Origin: Pardosa pseudoannulata
Lineage: Eukaryota; Arthropoda; Arachnida; Araneae; Lycosidae
Reading direction: 5' to 3'
NCBI GenBank assembly: GCA_032207245.1
Contig: CM063505.1
Span: forward strand, 174,608,200-174,672,199
DNA: 64,000 bases
A program made the position numbers and the translations under genes. Shown here piece by piece: positions 49,052 through 62,555 of the stretch (position 1 is its first letter; every line of letters starts with the position of its first letter). A model generated the notes under the pieces. It was not told the DNA's origin and searched no databases. It was given only the letters and a program-made list of their open reading frames with translations.

Positions 49052-51698
49052 ATTCTTGAAGCTTTTATAATAACAAGCATCATACATTAACACAACAGGA
49101 CAACTAGAGACATCCTAACCACTTTAATTTGTCTTGTTCATTTCTACGATTACAATATCAAATAGGTAACCAATATTCTGCTCATAAAGTAAATATATGG
49201 CAAACAAACTACTGCAGAGATGGTGAATCTATGGCACATGTGCCACTAGCTGCAGTGCCAGATTAGGCGGAGTTACCTAAGGGCCTATATGTTACATTAC
49301 ATTGTAATGAAGACTGAAAATCATTGAAATAATAAGGCAAAACAACTTACCTCCATTTTGTAGAATTACTAGTTGGATTACTTTTTGATAAGTCATAGAT
49401 TAGATTTAAATCGCTGAAAACTGGATGAAAAAACATACTCTTTTCAGAAATATATTTATAAGTCATGAAAGTTGGTTACAGATTAAACAGCAATTCCTTG
49501 CGATTCCCTAATTTATTACATCAAGTTTTCACTAATAATTCAAATAAGAAGAATCAATAAGAAAATAAGGAAATTTTTACTAACCTCAAATTTTCAATAT
49601 TAAGGGACTAAATTCAGCTAGAAACACCTAACAAGCAAAGAGTTAACAGATGGACAATGTGAAAAAATATTTTTTTAAACTAAGACTTAAGACTCATGAC
49701 TAAACACTAAGTTAATAAAATATTGATTTTTAACTAAATGAGGATATAAGATAGGTATGTGGAATAAAGTAAACATACTAAACTTCTATCACTCAAAGGG
49801 AACAATACCATGGTGGCATACCTATGTTCAACTTCAAGGTCAAAGGAGTAGAATGAGCCTTGTGTGCTTAATTAGTTAAAATCTACTAAGTTTTCATTTT
49901 AGTAATTGTACTGAAATGTGTGCTAAATACTGCCACATGCAATTTGAAAGCAGTATTTTTTTTTCCCCATAAAGGGCTTTGCACAAACTTCTTAGGTTAA
50001 GATATATATTTACAATGTAGAATTTAAAAAAAAAAAAATTGTAGAAAGTTTGGGCTAAGATGCCATGATTTTAACCCCCTTTAAACACTTCTGAAGAGTG
50101 TTGAAGATATTTCATCCAGTTTACAAGTTGTTTGCAGACTACGATTTATAAATTGTTTTTACAAGTTTAAACCAGCAATTGGTACATTGGGTCTGACAAA
50201 CAAAATAATTTACTTTCAAGTGTACAAACTCACTGACAGGTAAACTAGCCATCAAGTAAATATTAATAACAGAAAAATGCATAGGAATGGTGTCATGAAA
50301 ATACTAATGTGTATTAATGGTCCCACAAGATTAAAACTTATTTAGCTCAAAAGCTCCTAGATTTAAACTTTTGGGATTTTACAATTCTCTCCATTGAATT
50401 TTTATGCAAGGGACAAACAATACTACATAATATTGTAAAACCCTAATGAAATTTTTTTAAAGTTAAGTTAGTGTGCTTTAAGTATGATAATGTGCATACC
50501 CAAATAGCCAATGAAACAAAACAACTCTTGGAACTCCTTCGTTAAGAGTAGTATCAAACAATGGTTGTTAAGGCAACTGACCACACAGAAGTCCAATGAG
50601 CATTTGTTATCCAAACTCTAACACGCTTTAAAAGGCTGTTTTGATCATGAGGACAGGAAGTTTTGGAAATTTATGACAAATCATCTGAAATCAGAGCTGT
50701 GTCATGAAATGCTGGCATCGCTTTAGTAAAATCTTGAGTCATTAAGTCAATAGTTTTGAAAAGTCACAGTAAAAGCTGATATTTGACCATGTCCCTCCCC
50801 CCCCCCTACATTTGCCAATGTGGATGTTCATTCAAGATTGCGATTAATAGGAACTGAGAAAAAAGGTAAATCTTACTCATTTTCCCCCCTCCTGCATGGA
50901 ATTTCTGCCAGCTTCCAAAAATTGAAAGCAGTAAAACTTCTTAGTTGAAACATCGGTTGGCTAGTTGGTTGACATTGACAGAAAAAAATTGTAATAAATA
51001 AAAGTTACCTGTATTTTTTCTATCCCAAGGAAATTGTAATTAATAAAATCTGAATGCATCCATCATTAAATGTAATGAAAAGATAAGAGCATTATATTGA
51101 TTAATAATACTGATTTCCATCATACTGACTGAATGTTTAATAAATATCATTCATTTATTTTTGTTTGTGTGGTCCTTTATTTTTTAAATCCTTCACAATT
51201 AACCACTAGCATAAATATACAATCAATATACACAATGCCATATTTGATGATTGCTGAAAACATGCAAATGCATAACTATGCCCCAAAAGGATATTTATAC
51301 AGTTTATTAAACTTTACAGAAACTAAAAAGATTTTCCAATTTTCCCAAATTACTAAAATAAAATACCTTTATGTCAAAATTTTTTTAATTTCCTTTTCAG
51401 AGTACCACAGCTGTAAAAGTTCTTGGTCTATCTTTAAGTCTGTAAAATCAAACCATAAACAAATTTATCGATAATCTATAAAAGTTGGCCGGTATGGTAT
51501 GAGAAATTTTTTTTATGAATATATCAGGGCATAGTAAGATTTGGACTCACAACCAATTTTTGTGACATAAGCAGCATGCGATGCCCCCTGTTGCTTATTG
51601 GACATGGTCCTATTGATCTTTGCACCCTGTGTTACTCAGATATATGAGCCACCTGGATAATGGGTTCAAACTCTTCAGATATGACATTTTCAGAGATG
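49052..51698. other. Convergent intergenic spacer
   Basis: No coding exon is supported. CAGAGATGGTGAATCTATGG at about 49215 followed by CACATGTGCCA resembles an hAT-type terminal sequence, but its partner end was not found. A C-rich run lies at about 50798-50812. Confidence 0.4.
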
Positions 51699-52248
51699 GT
51701 TAAGAAACAAAGGAACTGTTGCAAGTGGTTTTAGAAAACTCAAAGACATTGAAGTAGTTTTTGAAGAAAACGACTTTCTAGTAGATCAGATTATGAGAGG
51801 GGGCAGAGGGTTCTGGGAAATGTCATCTGGATAGCGGAAGGTCTGGGTTTTCTGGTGTAAGTTGGTATCGAAATTGACTTCAGTCTTTATAAGGACAAAC
51901 ATTTATTTAACAACACACACACTAAAGAAGTACACAAATAATAAAAATAAACAAGGATTCTTAAACAGCGAAATTACTAAGGAGTCTCGTGCAAGTATGT
52001 CAGGCGTCGATCCCTAGCGTACTTCCTTCTTGGCTTGGCGGTTCAGTCTCTCCCTAAAATGTAAACAAAATGTAGGAGGCGTCTGTCGTCCGAGTCGTTC
52101 AGGGACTAGGAATCATTCTTGACAGTTAAGAAATAAAGGAACTGTTGCAGGTGGTTTTAGAAAACCCAAAGACACTGAAGTGAAGTAGTTTTTGAAGAAA
52201 ATGACTTTCTAGTGGATCAGATTATGAGAGGGGGCAGAGGGTTCTGGG
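51699..52248. repeat. Direct repeat pair bracketing an LTR-like block
   Basis: A segment of about 120 bp starting GTTAAGAAACAAAGGAACTG (51699-51817) recurs at 52125-52248 with few differences. Between them, 51856-52124 starts TGTAAG and ends TTGACA. Read on the - strand this block has an AATAAA near its end, so it may be a solo LTR. No matching short target duplication was seen. Confidence 0.5.
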
Positions 52249-52569
52249 CCCAGAGAAAGCAAAAAAAGAGAGTACAGGAGACCTCAGAATGACTAGGATA
52301 GAAAAACAAGTTTGAATTTTTTTTTTTTTTAGGTGTATCCAGTGATGCCAATATTTTAATTATATATATATATTTGTAAATAAATACTTGTTTTGTTAAT
52401 GCATGGAATCTGGATTGTCTCATATCTTAACAACATAAAAAGAAACCAGTCAGTAAGTGGGGCATGTTATATTTTTTGCTAACAATCCTTCATTAACTAA
52501 ATTGTACAGAATAAAGATGACTAAGATGGAGAAACAAATTTCATGTACACATTTTAATTTGTAAATTTT

Positions 52570-54949
52570 TCAATATATACCTTTTTGATTATAAAAATTA
52601 ACTGCATTTAGTTCTAGAAATCCCTAATATGTTTGAGATAAACAAGAAAACACAAGAGCCACAATGATGGAAACTTTTGATTTATTAAAAAATTTCTAAT
52701 ACAATCAAATTTTTGATCTAAAACCACACTTGACGAACATTTGATATGTAACATCAAAAAACATGAAAGTATATCCATAATATATACATGTAACAATTAT
52801 AACAAGCACACAACTAGAATTCTCTGATTGTAAAAATGAAATGGATATACACAATTAGACATGAAAGACAAAAAGACTTAATTGCCAAAAATTAATAAAA
52901 CTATTATCAGTACAAGAATATGAAATTCTCCGAAACTGAAATGATCAAAAACAAGATTTGATAAACATTTTCAACAATCAAACATAAAAAGATGCACATG
53001 ATTTTTATTTTTATTTTTTAACTTTTCAGTTACACCAAGTTCCAAGAATATATTTTATGTCTGCAAAAAAATATCAAAAAGGCAGATCTCTTAGCAAGAG
53101 CATACCCAATCATTTTTTGTGCTAAAAATATTCTTTTCTGTACTTACAAATATAAAAACCATCTATAAGTGATTTAGAGACATTTCAAGTAAAACAAAGC
53201 ACCCCAGCCACTCATAATTTGTTATTTTATATATAAGAATACGTGATACACCGGATGTTCTCATGAATAAAAAAGTACAACATAACAAAAACACATGATT
53301 CTTAGCAACACTTATGGGGAATACAGTTCAACAGTGGACCCGTGAAAAACTAATTTATACAAGACTCGAGAAGCAAGTTTGCTATTGAGCAACAATATAC
53401 AAAGAAATTATGAAGGATGGCACACACAAAGTAAACATGAAAAGGAATGTCAACTTCTTAGAAGTTATTTTCCTCAATTCCTCCCTTTTCACACAATATC
53501 ATAGATACTGCAAGGCAACAAGATATGTGTCATGTCAAATTTCATAATCTAAACAACTTGTATGAAAGAGCTGTATCTTAAAATTAGACATTAGAATTAA
53601 AGAATTAAACAAGACATTAGGAATACACCACATTAGCTGAAGTGGTTACAAGAAACTTACTTATACATAAAACTGTATCATATTGTCAAACTTTGCACAC
53701 ACATTTTTTTTTTTAATTCCATATACTTTCCTCAGGAGTAAAAAATTAATGTTTTATTATTCATGTCAAGTTAGAAAAAAAAACCGTTTAAGAAAATATA
53801 TGTTTAAACTTTATTAATTCCATTCACACACACACACACACTAGATAATTACAATAAAAAATGCACTACACAATACCTATGATATTTTCAACATTGAAAA
53901 TTTTTCATTGAAACTGCTTAATTTTGATGAAATTTAATTTCTATCTATCTTTTTTTGCTTAAGTTTATGGTTAATTTTTTTTCTTTATGTCAGTACATCC
54001 TCAGAGGTGAAATTGTAATATTTTTATTACTCATGTAGAGTTAAACGAAAATAATATATTTAAATATATTTGGATTTCATAAATCTCATTTACACACACA
54101 CACTCTCTAAATGATAATGATAATAATAATAATAATAGTAATTACAATAATAACAGTTGCACTGCATAACCTAGATTAAGAAATTTTCAACAATATAAAA
54201 TTTTGATTGAAACTAAAAGAAAAAAAAGGCTAAAACTTTTTATAATAATAATAAAAGAGAAAATTAATTTATATATTATCAATAAATTATTTTTGGGGGA
54301 GGGTAGGTTTTTTTTTTATTTTCACCATGACTAAGAGTCAAAAATCAAACAAGAAAATTAAATAAGATTCAGCTCTTCATAAAAGTGAAATGCTTAAAAA
54401 AAAAAAAAAAAAAAAGGAGGCAGTATGACTAGCAATTCTTCACAGAAATAGTTAATATTTGGTTAGTAATTATGACCTCAGAGTATAAACTCACAGATAT
54501 TAAATATAAAATAAATAAAATCTATATTGCATATTAATATAACCAATGAATGATATTCATGATAAAATAAGCTCCTACACTGAAAAGGACTGGAATACAT
54601 TTCTCCACCTTTAATTCAGTTTTCCCACCTCAAAAATTATACCAGCTACAGATAGAAAAATCACTCAGACCAATGATATACTTTCCAATAAAATTAACAA
54701 AAACCATTCGCATCACTAATCATTAAGTACTAAGAAAAATATAGTCTCAAACAATAATCTTGGGCTGAATGATCTATCTCGGCTTCATCACATAACTTTG
54801 ATCTCCAGAAAGAAAAAAAATAAAGGAAAATGAGCTTCCATTTTCATGAACATCTTATACATTTATAAAAACCTCAGATGGTGGAAAAGATATTGTCACT
54901 GTAAGTTTATCACTTGCAAAAATATTCTCAATCAACCATCAGTTTGTAC
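52570..54949 (-). other. Possible lipin 3' UTR or alternative terminal exon
   Basis: On the - strand a very good acceptor (tttgctttcctttcag) ends at 54950, followed by GTA CAA ACT GAT GGT TGA. No long ORF is present in the 2.4 kb beyond it, which fits a non-coding terminal exon. Boundaries other than the acceptor are guesses. Confidence 0.3.
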
Positions 54950-55441
54950 CTGAAAGGAAAGCAAAAAATTAAAAACTGAAAAGTTAAAACTAACAGTCAT
55001 ATTTAAAAATTTTGATAATTTAACTATTTTACTTCAATAAAAATCTGATAACATACATATAATATTAGGACAATGCACCTTTTAGCAAATAAATACATAA
55101 TTTCAAACCACAACAAAATCTTGTTTAACATGTTCATTGCCAATCATTCAATATAGATAGAGTTATTCAAGTTCACAGCAAACAGTCTATTATGTGTTAC
55201 TATGTGGACATTGCTATAAAATTTCTATGCAGAATAGTAAAATAGCAATAAGAAAATGGCACAAAATATTTATACATCCCCTAGGGAAGGTTTAGACTTT
55301 CATGGCTACCAGCCATTCTCTATTTTTATGCTAACAAATACACACAATACTGGCATTCATACAAGGTAATGAGGCAATAATTTTGTATAGTTATTCATCG
55401 ATTTCAGCATGCTTATAGTCTATTTTTTATTTATTTTAAGT

Positions 55442-55486
<45 letters not shown>

Positions 55487-57474
55487 TATGTAAGTGTAAG
55501 TGACCAACCAGGATCCTCAATTCAATGCCGAAAACAACATGCAAGAAAATGTCTAAAAAGTACAGAAGTGGAAAAGTTATCGGTGATAAGAACAACGAAT
55601 TTTTTAACACAGGCTTGCAACTGCTGAGGTACTTTAAAAAAGGTGAGAAAAGTGACGAATAATACAGAATAAGTGACTAAACATTGAAAAAAAGCGATTT
55701 TTTTTTCTCCTCTTGATTACAGATGCTATTATTAAGATTTTTCTAATTATTTTAACTCTAAATCAAATGATTCATGCAAGACATAATTTTAGTGTCAAAT
55801 ACAAAAAGGTTAAAAATTTTGTTTAACACAACTCAACATTGTTTTTTATTCAAGAAAATCTATAAATTAGATCTGAATACATAATACATTAATTTTATAA
55901 TCACAATTTTCTATGCATATTAATGATGTTTTGAAATATGTACATGGATTAGAGTATCTAACAAAAATTGTGAAGAAAAAGAGAAATGTGTGCTTTGACG
56001 TAAATTACTTTAATGTATTAAATGTACATTTCAGTACAAATGTAGAATTCAGGAACTTCTTTACGACTTTTTAAAATCACTAAATTCTGGAAACCATATG
56101 ACTAATTACATTTTAATAAAAAAAAATAAGATTAGAGCATCCCATTTTTGGTCTTTTATTAAAATATTTTGTTATTAATTCAGATTTTCTTTTTTTAACA
56201 ACAGACTTTTGCTGTGATACACCATGAAATAAGTGACTAAAAGTGACTGTTTACTTAAAAAAGTGACTAAAAGTGATCAATTGTAAAAAATGTGACTAAA
56301 GGTGAGAAAAGTGACAGAATTGCAAGCCTGTAACAGTAAAAGTTTGAGCACAATAAAAATTAAACAAATATTTTTTTAAAAATTGGAATCCGCACACAAT
56401 TCTAACTTTCAGATTGGCAATGAAGATGTTAAAAACACTATTTTGAGACTTTCTCATCAATTATACCTGTTCACAATAACAACATTCTACTATCAATCTT
56501 GCTGCAAAAATCAATTAGCTGCAAGCTATGAACAGCAGTGGTAATGGGGAATAGAGCCTTTCAAAATTGAAAATTTTTAATGTAACCTCTTTTTCAATTT
56601 ATTATATAAAGCAAAGTTCAGCTTCTTTTAGAATAAAATTTTTACATACTGTAAAAAGTAAAAGATATGACACAAAGAGACACCAAATAGAAAAGTGAAA
56701 TTCTCTTACTTTCAAGATAAATTTTGAAATATGCAATAAGAGTGACATTTAAAAATAGAGAAAAAATAGGAAAAATATTCCTTTTTTTTTTAAAGTTAGA
56801 TGAGGACTTATTTAAAAAAAAAAATTTAGAGGCTTCATACTCTTTCTAAATAAGAAAACTTAAGTACCCGTATCTGTACACTTTATATACATAACAGGCA
56901 CACACTCATTTATAGATATTCATTAAAATTAGGGATTTGCTCCCTCCATTCTTACTCCTTTATTAGATGATGCACAACTTCATTATATAAATGTAACCCT
57001 CATTTTTAATTTCACACATACGAAAAAATCGGTGCCAATAACAAAAAATATAAAGGAGAAAATTTGCATGTTCTTAGTATAAAATACACACAATTACTTA
57101 AAATTTATTTATTACAATAAATTCATTAAGCCCTTAACATTAATGATTCTAAAAAACTTTAACCATATCAAATTAGAACATGATTGATACTGTCTGTTTT
57201 TATAATTACAACCCCTCCCCCTTTTAAAAACTTCTAAATATAAATTTTGATCAAAAGAACCGCTTATTATATTCACTTTATTAACTTTTTTTTTTCTTTT
57301 GAATGGTTTTGGTATGAAACACTTAAGTTATTTTATTACAATAATGACCAGAAATTAAAGAAAAATTAATAGATTTCTTTTCTTTTTGCTTCTAAACTGA
57401 GGTAAAAAAATAAAAAATTTGAGATGAAAATTTTCTAATACAATTCTATTTACTATAACACATACCATTCCAAA
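54950..57474. other. Lipin 3' flank or UTR/intron, no exon seen
   Basis: A/T-rich sequence with no supported exon. Contains (TA)n at 55445-55483. The short frame after that tract shows no family similarity. Confidence 0.4.
55445..55483. repeat. (TA)n tract
   Basis: About 39 bp of TA between the genes. Confidence 0.95.
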
Positions 57475-57643
57475 TTATACCATCATATCATCTTCAGTTA
57501 GGGTAGGAACAGGCTCTCGCCAATAAGTAAAATAACTGAATTCTTCAGGAGAAGAAAACATTGGCACAGGATGACCATTAACTTTTGTTGTAGGTTTGAT
57601 GGGTGGGAAAACATGATCAACATCATCACTCAGTCTTGTGTAC
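57475..57643 (-). CDS. Lipin last coding exon and stop
   Basis: On the - strand: acceptor aaaatgtag, then G-TAC. It encodes [40 protein letters not shown] and [15 protein letters not shown], with TAA at 57475-57477. The SSYTRLSD...FTYWREP end is the standard lipin C-terminus. An ATG|GTATAA just before the stop could act as a donor (see findings). Confidence 0.9.
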
Positions 57644-59056
57644 CTACATTTTAAAATAAAATAAATATATTATTAAACATAAATTCAGTTTAAAATATAG
57701 AGGAAAAACCTTCTGGTAATACAACAACTATTAGTTTGGAACTTGCTGCTTAAAAGTGAATTCTGAAAAGTTATAAACATTCCTACAATAGCTGGATTCA
57801 AACCTATGAACTCAAGTACCAAAAAGGTAATGTCTTAGCTTTTTATGAGAGTGATAAAACAGTATTGTAAATTGTACCTTTTCAAATTGTTAGGAAGGAA
57901 AAATTCTTTTTCACAAAATAATAATAATTATTATTATTATTATTATATCGTCATCATCATCATTATTATTATTATTATTACAGGCATTTGACTACTGAAA
58001 ATAGTTAAACTTAAAAACGTTTTAAAAATTCATTCCATTAAAATAATATAAATAATTTAATTCTTTTACTTAATTCATGTCACCACAGGTTTTCAGATAA
58101 GATTCCTAAACATAGCCTAACTTGATACATTTTTCAATAATTTTCATTTACACATCAGATGAAAATTAAAAGTTAGCTTTAAAACATATATAATTATCAA
58201 AGTTTCAATTATTACTAATCAATAACCTAGGTATTTGGATAAAATGTATTAATTGATGTTTATGTACATAATATTGGGAACTACAACAACTGATATTGAT
58301 CTGTTTGTTAGATTTCAAGAAAATGTAGATCATAGTAATCTGCAGTACAGAGATGGTAGAGGTTTGCAGTGTGATTATACAATAACCTTCAAAAGATCAC
58401 AAAACAGTAGATTCGTAACTTAGGATGATAAGTGAGAGTAGCGGTCTTCAGAACAACAAATAAAATTAAGTTTCCATTTTGTTTTTATAATTGATGGTTA
58501 AAATTTTAAAATACCACTTATAAGTGTAAAGTAAATTCCTAATCAAATGACTTCTACAATAAAATTTATGCTTTTACTTTATATCTAGTCATGAGAAGTC
58601 CACATAATAGAAATGTTACATAAACACATAAGTCTTCCCTACATTAATATTTAATGGAAAACATTTCATAACATTAAATAATACAAAACATACCAAGTTA
58701 CTTACTGAAAACCTGTGTTGCAAAATTAAATTTATATAAAAGAAAATTATAGCTTTCGTTGTTTGTCAGTTATATTTAAAAGAAAACTTATATAAAAAAT
58801 TCATTCTACTTACGATGATTGGAATGTTTGTATAAGGTCAAGCTTTAGTTCTCCTTTGTGATTAATAGTAAAAACTCTTGTAATAGGAATACCAACAGCT
58901 CTGTATGCCCAAGTATCCTGTTACAAAAATAAAAGATCATCAAGCTATAATATTTTGAAAATGTACAGTATCTATATTCTTTATTTATGAATTATTTGGG
59001 GATGTAAAATACTTCCAATCAAGCCAGGTTTCACATATTAATCATTATTGCCCCAT

Positions 59057-59094
<38 letters not shown>

Positions 59095-59682
59095 TACTGA
59101 CACTACAGGTACTCTTCATTCTATGACTGAGTTCCATTCTGACAACTACATCGTTAACAATAGATTTACGAATATTGATCATATACCTATTTTTACAGAA
59201 GTGAGCCAATTTGACTCATACAAGAAAACTGAAGTTTTTTGCAAAGAAAAGAGTTCTATATTAATTTAAATGAAATGTTTACTATAAAAAAATTCATGGA
59301 AAGCATTTTTACATATAAAATCTGTTTTTGAAACACATCTTCCTCAAACATTTCTATAACATTTAGCACAATAGTTTCTACATCTGTTTCTTTTGCATAA
59401 TTGTTTAACTTGACAATTGAATTCTTCCGTGCGTCAGTAGTATGAATTTCTGTCATTGAAATGGAAGTGTTCTCAATTTCTTCTCTATATTTACTTTATA
59501 CTATATTATTACTCTATTTTCATACACATTCTATGAGCCAAATTGGTTCACAATCATGAAATTACGTATACCACATTTGATAATGTGAATTGAAAGGATC
59601 TGCGGGGAAGAGGAATGAAAATTTACATATATTTTATTACTTAACTAAAAACCAACGTATAATTTTGAAAAGTGATATTGAA

Positions 59683-59729
<47 letters not shown>

Positions 59730-61356
59730 CAAATTTTTAATGAGTCAAATTGGCTTGGTCTGTAAATCTAGTGTCAAGCAAAGACCTTAGAGCAAGAATA
59801 TAAGAGATATAAAAATTTAAAAGTCATGCAGCAAACTTCAAGTTTATACAATGACTGCTTATTGAAATAAAGTCGACTGAAAAAGTGCATAGAAAGCATA
59901 TAGTATGCTCATTAAGTTTTGAACTGCAATTTGGACATTCCCAGAACTGTAGGTCAAAATTTGATCATTCATAATTGTGAGCAGTAGTTAAACAGATTGG
60001 TTGTAAGGGGAAGAGTATCTGTTCAGAATAATCTGAAACACTTGATATAAACATCACTTGAGTACCCAAAAACTTTAATCCAAAGTTTAGGTTTTAAATT
60101 CTGTTGTCACAACTTTATATTATACATATTTGCAACCAGTAATTTCTGTCAGTCAGATGTTGTTCTTCACATTTGTCACTTTGTTGTATGCTCTAACAAA
60201 CTTTTTCTTTTATAAATCCCCATAGCCAAGAAAGTCCTAAGAGGAATGCCTAATAGCATCAATTTAAAAATAATAGAATAACTTAAGTATAAATAATAAG
60301 CTCTTTTGACAACTAAAATTAAAAAAAAATGTGTGTGGAGGGGGGGGACAACATTAAGATCTCAGCAAAATATTATTAAATGTTACAATTAAGAACTTAT
60401 TCCTGTACATTGAAATAGAATTTTCACAACACTATCACAGCATACAAAATGTGAATAGCGAAATACAAATTAAATTTTGTGAAGTGATAAATACGGTATG
60501 AAGTCTAATTGTCAAAATTCAAGTTCTGTTTTTTTTTTTTTGGAAAGGGGGAGAGAAAAGACAAAGAGAAAGAGGTGGTAACATACTTCTTTGAATACTC
60601 TTATAAAATTAGGATGAATTTTATATGAGTTATATCAATATCAGTGACTGGGAGGGAGATAATGTCACATGGTATACTTCTAATACCCTAGTGAATTTAA
60701 TCCTTTGAATCCCATTCAGACATTTGAAAATCTGAAGATTTTCTTTCCTCCTTTGCTAAAAATTATAAGTTTTATGCCTCCATTTACATGCACTTGATCG
60801 TACAATATGTAAACCAATGTCCCCATACCAGGTAACCTGAAGTAGGAAAAACCACAAACGGCCCATTTTGGATGCCAGTTAGTCATTATAGAATTCAAAA
60901 ATTAACCTGTTAATACAAGGTCATTATAAAAGCATGAAATGTTTTTATCCTTACATTGATCTTGTTTCCAAACCCAGCATAAAAGGGATTCCCCATAATG
61001 GCTGGAAACAGGGTCTGAATGTCTTTCAGGCAGCTTATCTTGAACTCCTCAGGTTTCCTCTCAATCACTTCCCTAAAACAAAGTAACTTTAATTTAATTT
61101 TTACATATGAATAATGAAAGTATATATAAATTGAAAGCCTCAGTAATTTCTAAAATATCTAATACACTATTATTAAAAATATCTTGTAATACACATACTA
61201 TAAATTATGGGAAATACAGGTAATTTAAAATCTTTTAAGAAGCTTAATTCATTCATGATAATTTTATTTTCTTTGCATCTGATTATTATTCTCTTTAAAT
61301 AATAGTGCAAGAAATATAGTTACTTTTCTGTTAGCCAAGTGGAAGGATATCACTAA

Positions 61357-61394
<38 letters not shown>

Positions 61395-61435
61395 GTCACA
61401 CAAAATATATATGTTATATATATATATATATGTGT

Positions 61436-61473
<38 letters not shown>

Positions 61474-62555
61474 TGAGTTGTTTTATTTTTTAAATTTTAA
61501 AATAAACAATGTTTTTAATTTAATAATCTTACATACCCAGACTGAAGACTGGTAACAAAGTGGATAGTTTTATATATTTTATAAGTTCATCGGGTTATAA
61601 AACAAAATCAATTTGCATTCTATTCTCTCTTCAGAAAAAGTTATATGAAAACACGATAATAATGGTATTTTAAGATGTTTTTGTTGATTGATGATTGTAA
61701 CTAAAATTAATTTTAATTCCTGTAACATAAAATTTGAAATTTCAGTCACATGAAATAGAACTAGTGTAAAAATGTAAGTTCTGAATCAATCATATTATAT
61801 ATAAAGATCGTTAAGCTACCATACACTATTCTCCACAATTTGGAAACAATGTCATTTCATTACTAACTGCTCAGATGGGAACATTCAGACAGTTTTCTGA
61901 AGCAAAACAAACTTTTAAACATTTCCTTTACAAAACTATTTGACAGAATCAGTAATTCTTTTAAGTGTCTTAAATAATCTTAAAGTTTTTTAACAAACTC
62001 AATAATTAGTTTTGCACATTGATCAGTTTAATACCACATTTCATACATATATTTAATTTGCATAAAAAACACCCCACTTGTTAGCATAGAGCTGTAAGCA
62101 AATCTTCAGCCATGCTATGGTCACCATTGCTATATTATTATTTTTCACCCAGTTTCCATTTTGTCAGAAAATAGGGTTCTCAATAGCCTCAAGCTTAATT
62201 TAAAGTAACTCTGAACTCCAGTACACCATACACTATTATGATAAAATTCTAAAATGTAATAACTGCATTGAGATCAAAAAGTCACTTTTACAAAAGCAAT
62301 TAATAAACAAATTACCTATGAAGGGCACTGATCAAGGATGTAGGTGAAAGTAGCAAAGGTCCATCAGGCAAACAAATTTCTCCTTGCCTAAGTCTACGAA
62401 GATACTCCCTAGTTATTCTAGCTTGTCCAATCGCACGGGCAGATAAATATAAAAATTTGTAGCCATTGCTATGGATTTTTGTAAAAAGTTTAGCAACTCC
62501 CAGTTGAGCCCAACTGTGTCCAACCATGGGCAAAATATGACCCAAAACATCTGAC
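57475..62555 (-). CDS. Lipin, Mg-dependent phosphatidate phosphatase (C-terminal exons)
   Basis: Gene span; the four exons are listed separately. Lipin dephosphorylates phosphatidate to diacylglycerol for triglyceride and phospholipid synthesis, and some lipins also act in the nucleus as coregulators. The visible part is the last 210 or so residues, the C-terminal half of the LNS2/haloacid-dehalogenase domain: [79 protein letters not shown] and the end [20 protein letters not shown]. Phases agree across all four exons. The DIDGT catalytic motif, expected directly before SDVLGH, is on an exon beyond the right edge. Introns inside the window are 1.2-2.0 kb. Confidence 0.93.
57909..57979. repeat. 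(AAT/ATT)n and (ATC)n microsatellite
   Basis: AAT repeats switch to ATT and then ATC and ATT repeats; the AAT/ATT halves are complementary. Lies in a lipin intron. Confidence 0.9.
58814..58917 (-). CDS. Lipin exon: [11 protein letters not shown] segment
   Basis: On the - strand: acceptor tttgtaacag, donor TCATC|gtaagt, phase 0 in, phase 2 out. It encodes [20 protein letters not shown] then [15 protein letters not shown], the lipin region usually read as ND-YAY-VGVP-RIFT-NPKGEL. Confidence 0.93.
59060..59088. repeat. Poly(T) run
   Basis: About 29 T in a row inside a lipin intron; possibly the poly(A) tail of a - strand retroposon, though the adjoining sequence is not recognised. Confidence 0.6.
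59687..59724. repeat. (TA)n tract
   Basis: Pure TA in a lipin intron. Confidence 0.95.
60955..61072 (-). CDS. Lipin exon: [11 protein letters not shown] segment
   Basis: On the - strand: acceptor gttttag, donor ATCAAT|gtaagg, phase 2 in, phase 0 out. It encodes [20 protein letters not shown] and [20 protein letters not shown], which aligns with the lipin HREVIE-KPE-FK and FYAAFGNR region known from animals. Confidence 0.93.
61357..61471. repeat. Compound TA/TG microsatellite
   Basis: Three TA blocks separated by ATGTCACACAAAA and TGTGTGTTTA in a lipin intron. Confidence 0.93.
62316..62555 (-). CDS. Lipin exon: LNS2 core after DIDGT
   Basis: On the - strand: acceptor ctcctctag, donor CATAG|gtaatt; one base completes the incoming codon and two are left over. 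It encodes [12 protein letters not shown] through [17 protein letters not shown], including the SARAIG segment typical of lipins. The preceding exon must end in the DxDxT motif; I searched 62556-64000 on the - strand and did not find it. Confidence 0.93.
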
